The notes: generated by a model from the letters alone, not told the origin. A DNA stretch of 64,000 nucleotides from Argopecten irradians (GCF_041381155.1 NC_091138.1:31551604-31615603); one strand, 5' to 3'; shown: positions 13,195-25,052, counted from the stretch's first letter. Numbers and translations: made by a program.

Positions 13195-14815
13195 GGTAGG
13201 TTATTAAATTTGTTGCCCACCATCATCAGATGGTGGGCTATTCAAATCGCTTTTTGTCCGTGGTCCGTCCGTTAACAATTCTTGTTATCGCTATATCTCA
13301 TAAAGTACTGAAGGGATCTGTCTCAAAATTCATATGTAGGTTCCTCTAGGGCCCTAGTTATGCATATTGTATTTTGGGACGGATCAGTCAACAAGATGGC
13401 CGCCAGTCGCCCATCTTGGATTTTGATAATTAAAGTTTGTTATCGCTATTTCTCAGAAAGTACTGAAGGGATCTGTCTGAAATTTCATATATAGGTTCCC
13501 CTATGGCCTTAGTTATTCATATTACGTTTTAAGACCGATCAGTCAGATTTTGATAGTTAAAGTTTGTTATCACTATTTCTCAGAAAGTACTGAAGGGTTC
13601 TGTCTCAAATTTCATATGATGGTTCCCCTAGGGCCCTAGTTGTGCATATTGTGTTTTGGGACTAATCGGTCCACAAGATGGCCGCCAGGCAGCCATCTTG
13701 GAATTTGATAGTTAAAGTTTGTTATCGCTATTTCTCAGAAAGTATTTAATGGATCTTTCTCAAATTTCACATGTAGGTTCCCCTAGGGCCCTTGTTGTGC
13801 ATATTGTGATTTGGGACCGCCAGGCGCCCATCTTGGATTTTGATAGTTAAAGTTTGTTATCGCTATTTCTCAGAAAGTACTGAAGGGATCTGTCTGAAAT
13901 TTCATATATAGGTTCCCCTATGGTCCTAGTTATGCATATTGCGTTTTAGGACCGATCGGTCAACAAGATGGCCGCCAGGCAGCCATCTTGGATTTTGATA
14001 TTCAAAGTTTGTTATCGTTATTTCTCAGAAAGCACTGAAGGGATCTGTCTCAAATTTCATATGTAGGTTCCCCTAGGGCCTTAGTTATTCATATTACGTT
14101 TTAAGACCGATCAGTCAGATTTTGATAGTTAAAGTTTGTTATCACTATTTCTCAGAAAGTACTGAAGGGTTCTGTCTCAAATTTCATATGATGGTTCCCC
14201 TAGGGCCCTAGTTGTGCATATTGTGTTTTGGGACTAATCGGTCCACAAGATGGCCGCCAGGCAGCCATCTTGGAATTTGATAGTTAAAGTTTGTTATCGC
14301 TATTTCTCAGAAAGTATTTAATGGATCTTTCTCAAATTTCACATGTAGGTTCCCCTAGGGCCCTTGTTGTGCATATTGTGATTTGGGACCGCCAGGCGCC
14401 CATCTTGGATTTTGATAGTTAAAGTTTGTTATCGCTATTTCTCAGAAAGTACTGAAGGGATCTGTCTCAAATTTCATATATAGGTTCCCATAGGGCCCTT
14501 GTTGTACATATTGTGATTTGGGACCGATTGATCAACATGATGGCCGCCAAGGAGCCATCTTGGATTTTGATAGTTATAAAGTTTGTTATCGCTATTTTTC
14601 AGAATGTATGTAATAGATCTTTCTCAAATTTCACATGTATTTTGATAGTTAAAGTTTGTTACTGCTATTTCTCAGAAAGTACTTAAGCGATCTGCCGCAA
14701 ATTTTATGTGTAGTATGTTTGAAAAAGTTGAAAAAGTAGAGAAAAGATCCATCTTTCTATAGTCAGACATAGATCATTCTTTGGTGGGCGCCAAGATCCC
14801 TCTGGGATCTCTTGT
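13195..14815. mobile_element. hairpin-ended tandem-repeat element (Helentron/Helitron-like non-autonomous), about 11 units
   Basis: It opens with a 23-bp hairpin (CCCACCATCATCAGATGGTG...), followed by AAATCGC and then about 11 units of 130-155 bp. Each unit has GTTATCGCTATTTCTCAGAA, GGTTCCCCTAGGGCCC, GCATATTG and AAGATGGCCGCCAGG. The block ends near CCTCTGGGATCTCTTGTTA. Shorter relatives end with the same hairpin in the opposite orientation at about 32.66, 33.66 and 42.23 kb. A subterminal hairpin, tandem core and lack of inverted ends resemble non-autonomous Helentron-type elements of bivalves. The class is inference. Confidence 0.6.
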
Positions 14816-14849
14816 TATCAAACCAGAAGCAGACGCATCTGGTGTTACC

Positions 14850-15320
14850 TATGTTCGACTTGTCCGTTTTACTATATTTGTATGGACTCGGCTGTTGGAC
14901 CTATATTTGTATAGACTGTCGTCTGTTTGACCTAGATTTGTATTGATTGTCATTTGTTTGACCTAGATTTGTATGGATTCGTCTGTTTGACCTGTATTTG
15001 TATAGACTGTCGTCTGTTTGACCTAGATTTGTATGGATTGTCATTTGTTTGACATAGATTAGTATGGATTCGTCTGTTTGACCTATATTTGTATAGACTG
15101 TCGTCTGTTTGACCTAGATTTGTATGGACTGTCGTCTGTTTGACCTAGGTTTGTATGGACTCGATATAGATTTGTATGTTTGACATAGATCTGTATGCAT
15201 GGACTCGTCCGTTTGACCTAGATTTGTATGGACTCGTCTGGATTTGTATGGAATGTGTCACCACTGTGATTTAGATTTGTATGGACTGTGTCGCCACTGT
15301 GACCTAGATTGACTCCGATA
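14850..15320. repeat. 31-bp minisatellite (GTTTGACCTAGATTTGTATGG core)
   Basis: About 14 degenerate units built on TTTGACCTAGATTTGTATGG followed by ACTGTCGTCTG or ACTCGTCTG. Unit length varies around 31 bp. No coding potential. Confidence 0.8.
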
Positions 15321-15760
15321 TGAAGAAGACTGATTTAACATATACTAATCTGACCTATATTTATATGGTGAGTAATCATATCATTAGTTTGACCTAAATC
15401 TGTGTGGCGAATATCGTCGATTTGACATCTAAACATAGGTGTACATCCGTTACTTAGTGCGTTTTAACTATACTTCATAGTCTAGAAAAGTGTTTACCCA
15501 CAGGGATATTAATATCAATTGACTGTCCATATGCATGTGGTACAGATATAGATGTTACTCTTATGAATTTCGACCAAATGTCTGTGTATTTGACAACGAA
15601 AATTGATCACGTCTCTCCTTATCTTAGCTTCACGTGACGTTTATTTATAAATGTGGTAAGTATAGAAGTCGACAACATTCTGAAACCAATATGGAATTCT
15701 TGTTTTGGGTATTGATATTTTGCACAGCCGTACAGACTGTATTACTGGAGTATGTGGACC

Positions 15761-15874
15761 CACAGGGACCTGGCACGAAATTTTTTAACCAATAGTATAC
15801 ATATATATATATATTATAGTATAATATATGTATGTATACTGTTAGTTTCAAAAAAATCGTGCCAGGTCCCTGTG
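15761..15874. mobile_element. hAT-type MITE, copy 2, inside lipase exon 1
   Basis: 114-bp palindrome with ends CACAGGGACCTGGCACG / CGTGCCAGGTCCCTGTG, flanked by the perfect 8-bp duplication TGTGGACC at 15753-15760 and 15875-15882. The centre is a TA-rich stretch. It introduces an in-frame stop into the signal-peptide exon of the lipase pseudogene. Confidence 0.85.
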
Positions 15875-16037
15875 TGTGGACCCACAGATCTATATGAGAG
15901 CGATAAAGAGGTTGTTAAGACGTTTTTTAAACGCTTGCTTGGCCGTATCCTACTCATCCTTTAAACCTTTTGTACATCCTACCGTATCTTCTGTACATCA
16001 CTTCCAACCTTCTGTATGGATGCCCTACCTTACCTTC

Positions 16038-16138
16038 CACAGGGACCTGGCACGAAAATTTTTAACCAACAGTATACATATGATACCATAGTATGTATGA
16101 ATACTGTTGGTTAAACATTTTCGTGCCAGGTCCCTGTA
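16038..16138. mobile_element. hAT-type MITE, copy 3
   Basis: 101-bp palindrome with the same ends as copy 2, except a final A for G on the right. It is flanked by near-identical 8-bp direct repeats, TTACCTTC (16030-16037) and TTACCTTT (16139-16146). It sits at the left edge of the 33-bp minisatellite. Confidence 0.8.
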
Positions 16139-16146
16139 TTACCTTT

Positions 16147-16933
16147 TGTACACACTACCCAGCCTTCCCTCTAAACACCTATATGCCCTACCATACCTTC
16201 TGTACATGCTACCCAGCTTTCCCTCTATACACCTATATGCCCTACCCTACCTTCTGTACACCCTTCTGTATGCCCTACCCTACCTTCTGTACACCCTTCT
16301 GTATGCCCTACCCTACCTTCAGTACACCCTTCTGTATGCCCTACCCTACCTTCTGTACACCCTTCTGTATGCCCTACCCTACCTTCTGTACACCCTTCTG
16401 TATGCCCTACCCTACCTTCTGTACACCCTTCTGTATGCCCTACCCTACCTTCTGTACACCCTTCTGTATGCCCTACCCTACCTTCTGTACACCCTTCTGT
16501 ATGCCCTACCCTACCTTCAGTACACCCTTCTGTATGCCCTACCCCCTACCTTCTGTACACCCTTCTGTATGCCCTACCCTACCTTCTGTACACCCTTCTG
16601 TATGGCCTACCCTACCTTCTGTACACCCTTCTGTATGCCCTACCCTACCTTCTGTACACCCTTCTGTATGCCCTACCCTACCTTCTGTACACCCTTCTGT
16701 ATGCCCTACCCTACCTTCTGTACACGCTACCCAGCTTTCCCTCTATACACCTATATGCCCTACCCTACCTTCTGTACACCCTTCTGTATGCCCTACATCC
16801 TTCTGTATACCCTACCCTACCTTCTGTACACCCTTCTGTATGCCCTACCCTACCTTCTGTACACCCTTCTGTATGCCCTACCCTACCTTCTGTACACCCT
16901 TCTGTATGCCCTACTCTACCTTCTGTACACAGT
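16147..16933 (+). repeat. 33-bp minisatellite, stop-free in several frames
   Basis: About 22 units of CTTCTGTACACCCTTCTGTA + TGCCCTACCCTAC. Because 33 is a multiple of three, the array reads as a perfect peptide repeat (PTFCTPFCMPY in one frame, LLYTLLYALPY in another) for nearly 290 residues. The peptide is a by-product: two overlapping frames are equally open, the sequence lies in an intron of the lipase pseudogene, and the same core appears in a non-multiple-of-three array at 17290. Not annotated as a gene. Confidence 0.9.
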
Positions 16934-17289
16934 CTGTGACGTTAACTTTTTTCGCTGCTAGTCATTTGGACTAGTTAATCCCAAAATTTTACAAGTCCCA
17001 CTATCTAATCACTAGGCCAAATTTAATATACAGCTGTTTTGTTTCAGCACTGAAGTCATGATCAGTTTACGATTTTTGAACGCAAATTCTCGCAAAATGT
17101 TGCATCCGGACCGAATTAATCGCATACAGAATGCACTCATAATATGTTGAAATCATAGATATAGTATATTTACGGATTATAATTGGTTATGGAGCCACTA
17201 GTCCAATCAGACTAGTTCATTACAATTACCACTAGTCCGGCCATAAAATTACTAGTCGTAGGCATCGGACTAGTGCTTAAAGTCGGAGA
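16934..17289. mobile_element. insertion of about 350 bp separating two minisatellites, with short inverted ends
   Basis: The left end CAGTCTGTGACGTTAA is the imperfect inverse of the right end TTAAAGTCGGAGACTG. The repeat pattern stops at TGTACA on the left and resumes at ACACTACC on the right. ACTAGT occurs at least six times within it. No coding potential; family not recognised. Confidence 0.5.
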
Positions 17290-19465
17290 CTGACACTACC
17301 AAGCCTTCCCTCTATACTATACACCATTCCCCACCTTCTGTACACACTACCAAGCCTTCCCTCTATACACCATTCCCCACCTTCTGTACACACTACCCAG
17401 CCTTCCCTCTATACACCATTCCCCACTTTCTGTACACACTACCCAGCCTTCCCTCTATACACCATTCCCCACCTTCTGTACACACTACCCAGCCTTCCCT
17501 CTATACACCATTCCCCACCTTCTGTACACACTACCCAGCCTTCCCTCTATACACCATTCCCCACCTTCTGTACACACTACCAAGCCTTCCCTCTATACAC
17601 CATTCCCCACCTTCTGTACACACTACCCAGCCTTCCCTCTATACACCATTCCCCACCTTCTGTACACACTACCCAGCCTTCCCTCTATACACCATTCCCC
17701 ACCTTCTGTACACACTACCCAGCCTTCCCTCTATACGCCATTCCCTACTTTCTGTACACACTACCCAGCCTTTCCTCTATACGCCATTCCCTACTTTCTG
17801 TACACATAACCAAGCCTTTCCTCTATACACCATTCCCCACCTTCTGTACACACTAACCAGCCTTCCCTCTATACACCATTTCCCACTTTCTGTACACACT
17901 ACCCAGCCTTCCCTCTATACACCATTCCCCACCTTCTGTACACACTACCCAGCCTTTCCTCTATACACCATTCCCCACCTTCTGTACACACTACCCAGCC
18001 TTCCCTCTATACGCCATTCCCCACCTTGTGTACACACTACCAAACCTTCCTTCCTATATTGCCATTCCCCACCTTCTGTACACACTACCCAGCCTTCCCT
18101 CTATACACCATTCCCCACCTTCTGTACACACTACCCAGCCTTCCCCTATACACCATTCCCCACCTTCTGTACACACTACCCAGCCTTCCCTCTATACACC
18201 ATTCCCACCTTCTGTACACACTACCCAGCCTTCCCTCTATACACCATTCCCCAACTTTCTGTACACACTACCAAGCCTTTCCTCCTATACACCATTCCCC
18301 ACTTTCTGTACACACTACCAACCTTCCTCTATACACCATTCCCCACCTTCTGTACACACTACCCAGCCTTCCCTCTATACACCATTCCCCACCTTCTGTA
18401 CACACTACCAAGCCTTTCCTCTATACACCATTCCCCACCTTCTGTACACACTACCCAGCCTTCCCTCTATACACCATTCCCCACCTTCTGTACACACTAC
18501 CCACCTTCCCTCTATACACCATTCCCCACCTTCTGTACACACTACCAAGCCTTTCTTCCTATACACCATTCCCCACCTTCTGTACACACTACCCAGCCTT
18601 CCCTCTATACACCATTCCCCACCTTCTGTACACACTACCAAGCCTTTCTTCCTATACACCATTCCCCACCTTCTGTACACACTACCCAGCCTTTCCTCTA
18701 TACGCCATTCCCTACTTTCTGTACACACTACCCAGCCTTTCCTCTATACACCATTCCCCACTTTCTGTACACACTACCCAGCCTTTCCTCTATACGCCAT
18801 TCCTCACCTTCTGTACACACTACCCAGCCTTCCCTCTATACACCATTCCCCACCTTCTGTACACACTACCCAGCCTTCCCTCTATACACCATTCCCCACC
18901 TTCTGTACACACTACCAAGCCTTCCCTCTATACACCATTCCCCACCTTCTGTACACACTACCAAGCCTTTCCTCTATACACCATTCCCCACCTTCTGTAC
19001 ACACTACCAAGCCTTCCCTCTATACACCATTCCCCACCTTCTGTACACACTACCCAGCCTTCCCTCTATACACCATTCCCCACCTTCTGTACACACTACC
19101 CAGCCTTCCCTCTATACACCATTCCCCACCTTCTGTACACACTACCCAGCCTTCCCTCTATACACCATTCCCCACCTTCTGTACACACTACCAAGCCTTT
19201 CTTCCTATACACCATTCCCCACCTTCTGTACACACTACCCAGCCTTCCCTCTATACACCATTCCCCACCTTCTGTACACACTACCAAGCCTTTCTACCTA
19301 TACACCATTCCCCACCTTCTGTACACACTACCAAGCCTTTCTTCCTATACACCATTCCCCACCTTCTGTACACACTACCAAGCCTTTCTACCTATACACC
19401 ATCATCCCCGATCTCTGTACACACTACCAAGCCTTTCTTCCTATACACCATTCCCCGACCTTCTT
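17290..19465. repeat. 46-bp minisatellite, about 47 units
   Basis: Unit: CCACCTTCTGTACACACTAC, CCAGCCTTCCCTCTATACAC, CATTCC, with CCAAGCCTTTC variants and single-base slips. It shares CTTCTGTACAC with the 33-bp array, so the two probably have a common origin. Long open frames of about 490 and 513 residues run through it because the unit contains no stop in any forward frame. They cycle every three units and have no protein-like composition. The array fills intron 1 of the lipase pseudogene. Confidence 0.93.
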
Positions 19466-19763
19466 TTCACCATACAAATCATTCTGTTACCCCCATAACA
19501 CACTGTCTTTACCATACCTTATGCCGTATCCAAACTACTTTACTGCAAACATGTACTTCCAATCTCTAAAACAGCAAAAATTGTCCTAAGTCTACTGCAC
19601 ACACAATTCCCTTTCATGGCAAACCATGATTGCATGGTCATGATAGAGGGTGGATATTTGTGCAGTCGACTGACTGTGGTAGCAAGTGCTGTTCACCTCG
19701 TACGTACCTTATGCATATGAATAACAAACTTGTAGCTAGACTAAGCTTACTTGGTCGAACATC

Positions 19764-19835
19764 AGCGACCAGATCAAACGGTTGAGAAACTGGCTAGTGT
19801 TCGGAGGTCTCTGGTTCAAACTCGGTCTGGTCGCT
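19764..19835 (+). other. tRNA-like relic (7-bp acceptor-like stem, B-box-like motif)
   Basis: 72 nt begin AGCGACC and end GGTCGCT, a perfect 7-bp stem, with a B-box-like GGTTCAAACTC at the expected place. The anticodon and T arms fold poorly, and no anticodon can be assigned. Possibly a tRNA pseudogene or the head of a SINE; the stem could also be a chance foldback. Confidence 0.3.
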
Positions 19836-20071
19836 ACATTTTCTCTTCTCCTGTTTTATCTAACTAAATACTATTCTTGACCATTTTACCACTCAACTTC
19901 CAGCCGGAAATGATACGATACAACGGCTATCTTGTGGAGGTCCACAATGTGACGACCAAAGACGGGTACATCTTGGAGACACATCGGATTCCGCATGGCC
20001 GAACGTCAAACAAACCAGGTACCGTATACCGGATGTTTCAATTACTATATTTCGATACTGTATGAAGTAGC

Positions 20072-20152
20072 ACGCTAAGCCTGCCTATATTATAAGGCTC
20101 TTTTGTCTTATATATAGGAAAAAATCTCATAATATAGGGAGTCTAGCGGAAG
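20072..20152. repeat. short foldback repeat in lipase pseudogene intron 2
   Basis: CGCTAAGCCTGCCTATATTA on the left is inverted on the right as TAATATAGGGAGTCTAGCG. A related left end (CCTGCCTATATTATCAGGC) occurs near 41158. Confidence 0.4.
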
Positions 20153-20446
20153 TCCTATGTATAAAGATAATCACTATTTTGCATAATTTTCATTGATAGT
20201 CTCCAATAAACCGGTTGTACTGTTCCAACATGGCTTAAATGCCGGGTCGGTGTGTTCATCGAGAATGGGGCCAATGGGAGTTTGCCTTTTATACTGACTG
20301 ACCAGGAAATGGACGTATGGTTGTCGAATAGCCGTGGAAACGTGTATGGTTTGAGGAACACCCATTTAAACAATTCACAGGACGAATTCTGGGCATGGAG
20401 GTAAAGTAAAAATATTTGTCACAATATTTTTTTAGTGCAACTTTAT

Positions 20447-20794
20447 TTTAAAGTGAATAGTCGGGCAAAGAAAACCAGTCTTAATGCGTTCATTGGCCTT
20501 CCAAAAGTTCTCATATATAAATACGACGCTCAAGTTCTGCTTACGTTTACCAGTTCTGACCATTGAAATAAAGAAAAGTTGAAAGCATTGAAAGCGAGGC
20601 TGCGTGGAAATGTAACCACGGACATAGTCAGCCGGGAGGACGTTTTAGCATTCGTATACTTTAAATAAATTTCTACGTACGCAGACAGATTTTGACGAGA
20701 AAATTTATTTTTCTATTCCATAAGAAATTATACTGGATACATTCACACCATTTTTACCGACTTCAGCCATCCTTGCTCGACTGTTCACTTTAAA
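20447..20794. mobile_element. MITE with TTTAAAGTGAAYAGTCG ends, 348 bp
   Basis: The left end TTTAAAGTGAATAGTCGGGC is answered by the inverted right end GCTCGACTGTTCACTTTAAA. Its left half (CATTGGCCTTCCAAAAGT, CAAGTTCTGCTTAC) recurs near 59650-59890. It lies in intron 3 of the lipase pseudogene. Confidence 0.65.
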
Positions 20795-21172
20795 TAAGTA
20801 AGCATGGCGATGAAATCGCACATGATCACGATAATTGCTATACCTTTGTATTAGCAATATAGAGAAATGCGCTAAAATATAATTTACCGCTAAATACGCG
20901 CGTACGGGATATGAATGTTTATGATAATGGTCAAGATATATACTAATAACCGAAATTTATCTGTCCGTAGTTGGGACGAAATGGCGTCACGTGACCTACC
21001 GGCGGTGGTTGACCATGTCCTTACTGTGACCAATGTGTCCCAGCTGTATTACGTAGGCCACTCACACGGCACCACATCCATGTTCGCCCAGCTCAGCCAA
21101 GACCCCGAGTTCGCCAAAAAGATCAAATTGTTCGTCGCTTTTGCACCTATTGGTAAGCTTGGCTGGCCACAT

Positions 21173-22164
21173 TAAAGGGATACTTAAGGTTCATGTAAAG
21201 GCTTTAAACAGTGATATTTTGCAAGCCTAAAACTCATTACTGTGCTGCAATTGAATAGAACTAATTTCATTAATTGTTGGTATATACCCTGGCTAACTGT
21301 CAATCTTACTGTTGATATGTATTTTGTGAAGCTGCTTGTAAAACTCAGTAAAATATGAGAAAAATGTATATTTCTGGAGAAGACATAGAACTCGTGTGAA
21401 TTGCAATGATGGAACCAAATAATCAAGCCATCGTGTTCAGTTGTGAATATGCCAAGTACTCCAACAGTTTGTTTGGCAAAATCGGACCAGCAAATAGCGC
21501 AGGAGCCTATTGTAGTAAATGCAAATGGCTGCTATAAATGGCGGATCACAAATATCGCATATAAGAAGCCATCTCAATTGATACAAATGGTCTTATAGGC
21601 ACCATAAGGTACTCTGAACATGACAAGAAGTTCAACCGATCTGTTTGGGGCGAAAAATGCAAATTTCCGGAAAGAGCCTCAAAGTCCACATTTTAACTAT
21701 TTTTTCGTAAGTAGTCTTCTTGTCATGTTCAGAGTACCTTATAGTGTATATAAGAGCACTTGTATCAATTAAAATGTCTTCTTATATGCTATATTTGTGA
21801 TCCGCCATTTAAAGCAGCCATTTGCATTTACAACAATAGGCTCCTACGCTATTCGCTGGTCCGATTTTGCCAAACAAACTGTTGGAGTACCTGGCATAGT
21901 CACTACTGAACACGATAGCATGCTTATTTGGTGCCATCAATGCAATTCACACGAGTTCTATGTCTTCTCCAGAAATATACATTTTTGTCTTATTTTACTG
22001 AAATTTACAAGCAGCTTCACAAATTACATATCCACAGTAAGACTGACAGTTAGCCAGGGTACATACCAACAATTAATGAAGTTAGTTTTGTTCAATTGCA
22101 GCACAGTAATGAGTTATAGGCTTGCAAAATATCACTGGTTAAAGCCTTTAAAGGGATACTAAAG
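21173..22164. mobile_element. about 1-kb foldback element inside a lipase exon
   Basis: Two arms of roughly 450 bp (21195-21650 and 21716-22150) are inverted copies at about 85-90%, with a loop of roughly 70 bp (21650-21715). Matching words include AAAGGCTTTAAMCAGTGATA, CCAAACAAACTGTTGGAGTA and TTGTCATGTTCAGAGTACCT. The direct word AAAGGGATACTWAAG occurs at both borders (about 21174 and 22151) and may be a target duplication. No transposase is seen, so it was mobilised in trans. It replaces the region between [10 protein letters not shown] and LIADITPNAS of the exon. Confidence 0.75.
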
Positions 22165-22975
22165 CTAATAGCAGACATCACGCCGAATGCCTCCGTAAGT
22201 ATTCTGTATAATTATGCTTAATTAAAGGAAAGGGGTTTCTTTTGCTAATTATATCACCATCGGCACATGGACAAGTGGTTCTAAAGAGTCCTCTCCCTTC
22301 AAAGCGAACCATGCATTTCAATATGATTGCCGCCTTTCAAATAGAAGCGTTTGACACGACCCTCTACACGTCTTCAAAGAAAACATTTCAAATGACCACT
22401 GTCCTTTAAAATTTCAAAGCAAAAACGTAAACATTATAGCTCCTACATCCAGATGACTACCATATATTTACTATAACACCCATGTCCAGTCCTGTTCTTT
22501 GGTAATGCAGCAATATATTGGTGTCCATATATCTGAAGAGTCAAAACCCAGAGGACTCCTAACTCAGCAATATGATTCATTGGGAAAAGAGAAAGAAAAC
22601 GTTGAAAGTAAAATTGTCTGAAACAACATGACTACTAAGTATATGAAATTGAAATTATCTCTTAAAATTAGCCTGTTTGTCTGAATAATTTGAACTATGA
22701 TCTATAGGAGCTAACAGGTAACAGTTTATGAGATTTATCGTGGTTTTCAGGACGTGTATGAGTTATTCGGCCGGAAGTCCTTCATGATGAACTCCTCTTT
22801 CGCGACGTTCCTTGCCGCCAAAGTGTGTAACGAACAGCAAGTCACATTCATCTGCATAGTTGCCTCAAGTATAACGGGATTGGACATCCGACAGACTAAC
22901 TGGGTAACCATCACCTGAAAATAACACATAAATTCATAAGGTAGCGTTAATTTACAAAAGAAACAAAAGAAAGGG

Positions 22976-23160
22976 TTCGCGGTGGCCGAGATGTCCTGAC
23001 ATATTACCACAAGCCCTCCGACAATGGGTTGACAGTTGCAAAATACTGACCGCTGGTCGATAGTTTTCTCCGGATACTCCGGCTTACCTCAACCAACAAA
23101 CCTGGCACCTCCTTAAATGACACTAACTGTTAATAGGAGTTAAACTAATAAACAAAAACA
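22976..23160 (+). repeat. tRNA-headed SINE with ACTCCGGCTT body
   Basis: An A-box-like GTGGCCGAGATG is followed by TTTTCTCCGGATACTCCGGC, AACAAACCTGGCACC, CCTTAAATGACAC and a TTAAACTAATAAACAAA tail. This layout matches tRNA-derived SINEs with a conserved central domain in molluscs. A relative lies at 59155. It lies in intron 5 of the lipase pseudogene. Confidence 0.6.
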
Positions 23161-23541
23161 AAGAAGGACATGAATTGCTATCCTTTTGTATGTGCTTTAT
23201 ATGTGGTTATTTACAAACCCAAACATGTAATCAAATGCCATCTAACATTATTTACTATTACTGTTACTACAGACAAGAGTACCGAGGTACCTGGCACACG
23301 CCGCCGAAGGAACATCGGTCCAGAACATGGTTCATTACATTCAGGTTAGTGTTGGATGGTTTACCATAGCAGCTGCAGCGGCAACTATACACATCATCAT
23401 ACCTATTGTACTCCATATTTGAAATTCAACAATTGAATCCCTAAATACACTGTAACAGGTTTGAATTTGACAGATTTGGGGACCACAAAAGGACACAAAT
23501 CATACTTCCTGTAAAACTACAAAACTATCACGTGTAATATA

Positions 23542-25052
23542 CTGAGCGCCGATGAAAACGCAACACTTTTTAATTGAATATTTTTCAATTAAATTTTTTG
23601 TTCATATCAAACAAATTAATAATGTAAAACTTTGAGCACCTTACCTATGTATACAATAATGATTCGCATGACTGAACTTGCTCTCGGGCCGTGAAGCAGT
23701 CGATTGTCGAAAAAGTACCTATCTGCATGTGCACTCGGTATCAATGCGCGCTTGGTTTACCCATTACATGTGTACAGTCCATGTGGATAGGAAGACTGTT
23801 TTCCACATTCAGATTTTGAAATCGCCGTTTAGTTTGGAAAACGATGCCACGACTTACGGATACCCAGCGTCACGAAGTTAGGGGTATGTTTGCAGGCGGT
23901 CTTCCGCGGCGTGAAATTGCGCGTAGAATGAGATGTTCGCCTTCTACTATTGTGAGACTTCATCAGCAGTACGTTCAAACGGGTTCTTTGAATGATAGAA
24001 CGCGCCCTGGGAGGCAACGAGTGACGTCGGATCGACAGGACCGTTACATTCGGGTCACCCATCTCCGTGACCGCTTCCAAACTGTCTCCCAAACGGCCAG
24101 AACAACGATCGGTATCAATGGAAAATGAATTTCGGTTTCTACTGTCCGTCGACGTTTGCGTAGCGCCGGTTTGAAAGCCTGTATACCCTTCCGTGGAAAA
24201 ATGTTGACACAACGTCGACGTCAAAATCGCCTGACGTGGACCCGGAGGCATCGACGTTGGCTCATGCGCCAATGGAGACGCGTACTGTTCACGGATGAAT
24301 CCCGCTTCCATCACCGTAATAGTGACGGTAGAATTCGCGTGTGGAGACGACGGGGAGAGCGTTACGTCGATTCGTGCGTCCTCGAATGTGACCGTTGGGA
24401 TGGTGGAAATGTCATGGTGTCGGGCGCGATATCCTTCGACCGCAAGACGCCCCTTGTTATCGTGGACGGTAATCTGACGGCACGGCGTTACATCGACGAA
24501 GTCATACAAACTACCGTTGTACCCTTCTTTCGTAATCACCCCGACGTCGACATTCTACAGCAAGGCCATGCTCGTGCGCAATCAGCAAGGTTGACCACAT
24601 TCTTCCTTTATCAACAGAACAATTCAAACACTGTCCTGGCCTGCCTTCTCCCCTGACCTTAGTCCGATTGAACACTTTTGGGACCAGTTTTAGGTCAAGC
24701 TGTGAAACAATGTTAGCCACAACCGCAAAATCGACGTGAACTTAAAATTGCCCTTCAGGAGGAGTGTAGGAACATACAGCCAGTTAGAATTGAGCGTCTG
24801 GTTCAGTCCATGTCACGTAGGTGTCTTGCTTGTGTGGAGGCAAAAGATGGTCACATCAGATATTGAAAGTGTGAAAATGAATTTGGGGGTAGTGTTGAAA
24901 CATTTGTCTCATCCCCACTAACTCACTGGTAGGAAACGACTCTCGAAATGTATACCTTTGTAGTGAAATAAAGTTGGGGTTTTTTCTGTTATTGTTTTGT
25001 TACCATTAATTTTTGCATATTATAACAGTGTTGCGTTATCATCGGCGATCAG
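23542..25052 (+). mobile_element. Tc1-like DNA transposon, whole but inactive
   Basis: 1511 bp between TA target duplications, with inverted ends CTGAGCGCCGATGAAAACGC and (right, inverted) CTGATCGCCGATGATAACGC. It holds one transposase region on the plus strand. It lies in intron 6 of the lipase pseudogene and has slightly higher GC than its surroundings. Confidence 0.85.
23844..24740 (+). pseudogene. Tc1-like transposase remnant
   Basis: The N-terminal part (MPRLTDTQRHEVRGMFAGG...) is a paired-type helix-turn-helix followed by an RPGRQRVTS linker. After an in-frame TGA at 24126 the same frame continues with STVRRRLRSAGLKA and the DDE domain: FTDESRF with the first Asp, then GGNVMVSGAIS. The second Asp position of the family motif (LQQDNARPH) reads LQQGHARAQ, so a catalytic residue is lost. 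The last block SPDLSPIEHFWDQF, with the Glu, is in another frame. At least three lesions make it inactive. Confidence 0.85.

Noticed and set aside
16093-16974. Apparent 293-residue repeat protein (PTFCTPFCMPY)
   Set aside because: A 33-bp array open in at least two frames at once, in a pseudogene intron, beginning inside a MITE.
16147-19465. CRISPR array or telomere-like repeat
   Set aside because: Units are contiguous with no unique spacers, the host is an animal, and CCCTACCCTACC is part of a 33-bp unit, not a telomere motif.
18026-19569. Apparent 490-513-residue proteins on the plus strand, and shorter minus-strand ones
   Set aside because: They are the 46-bp minisatellite read in frames without stops; composition and periodicity follow the DNA unit, not a protein.
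23829-24539. 236-residue open frame on the minus strand
   Set aside because: It is antisense to the Tc1-like transposase and shows no family features.
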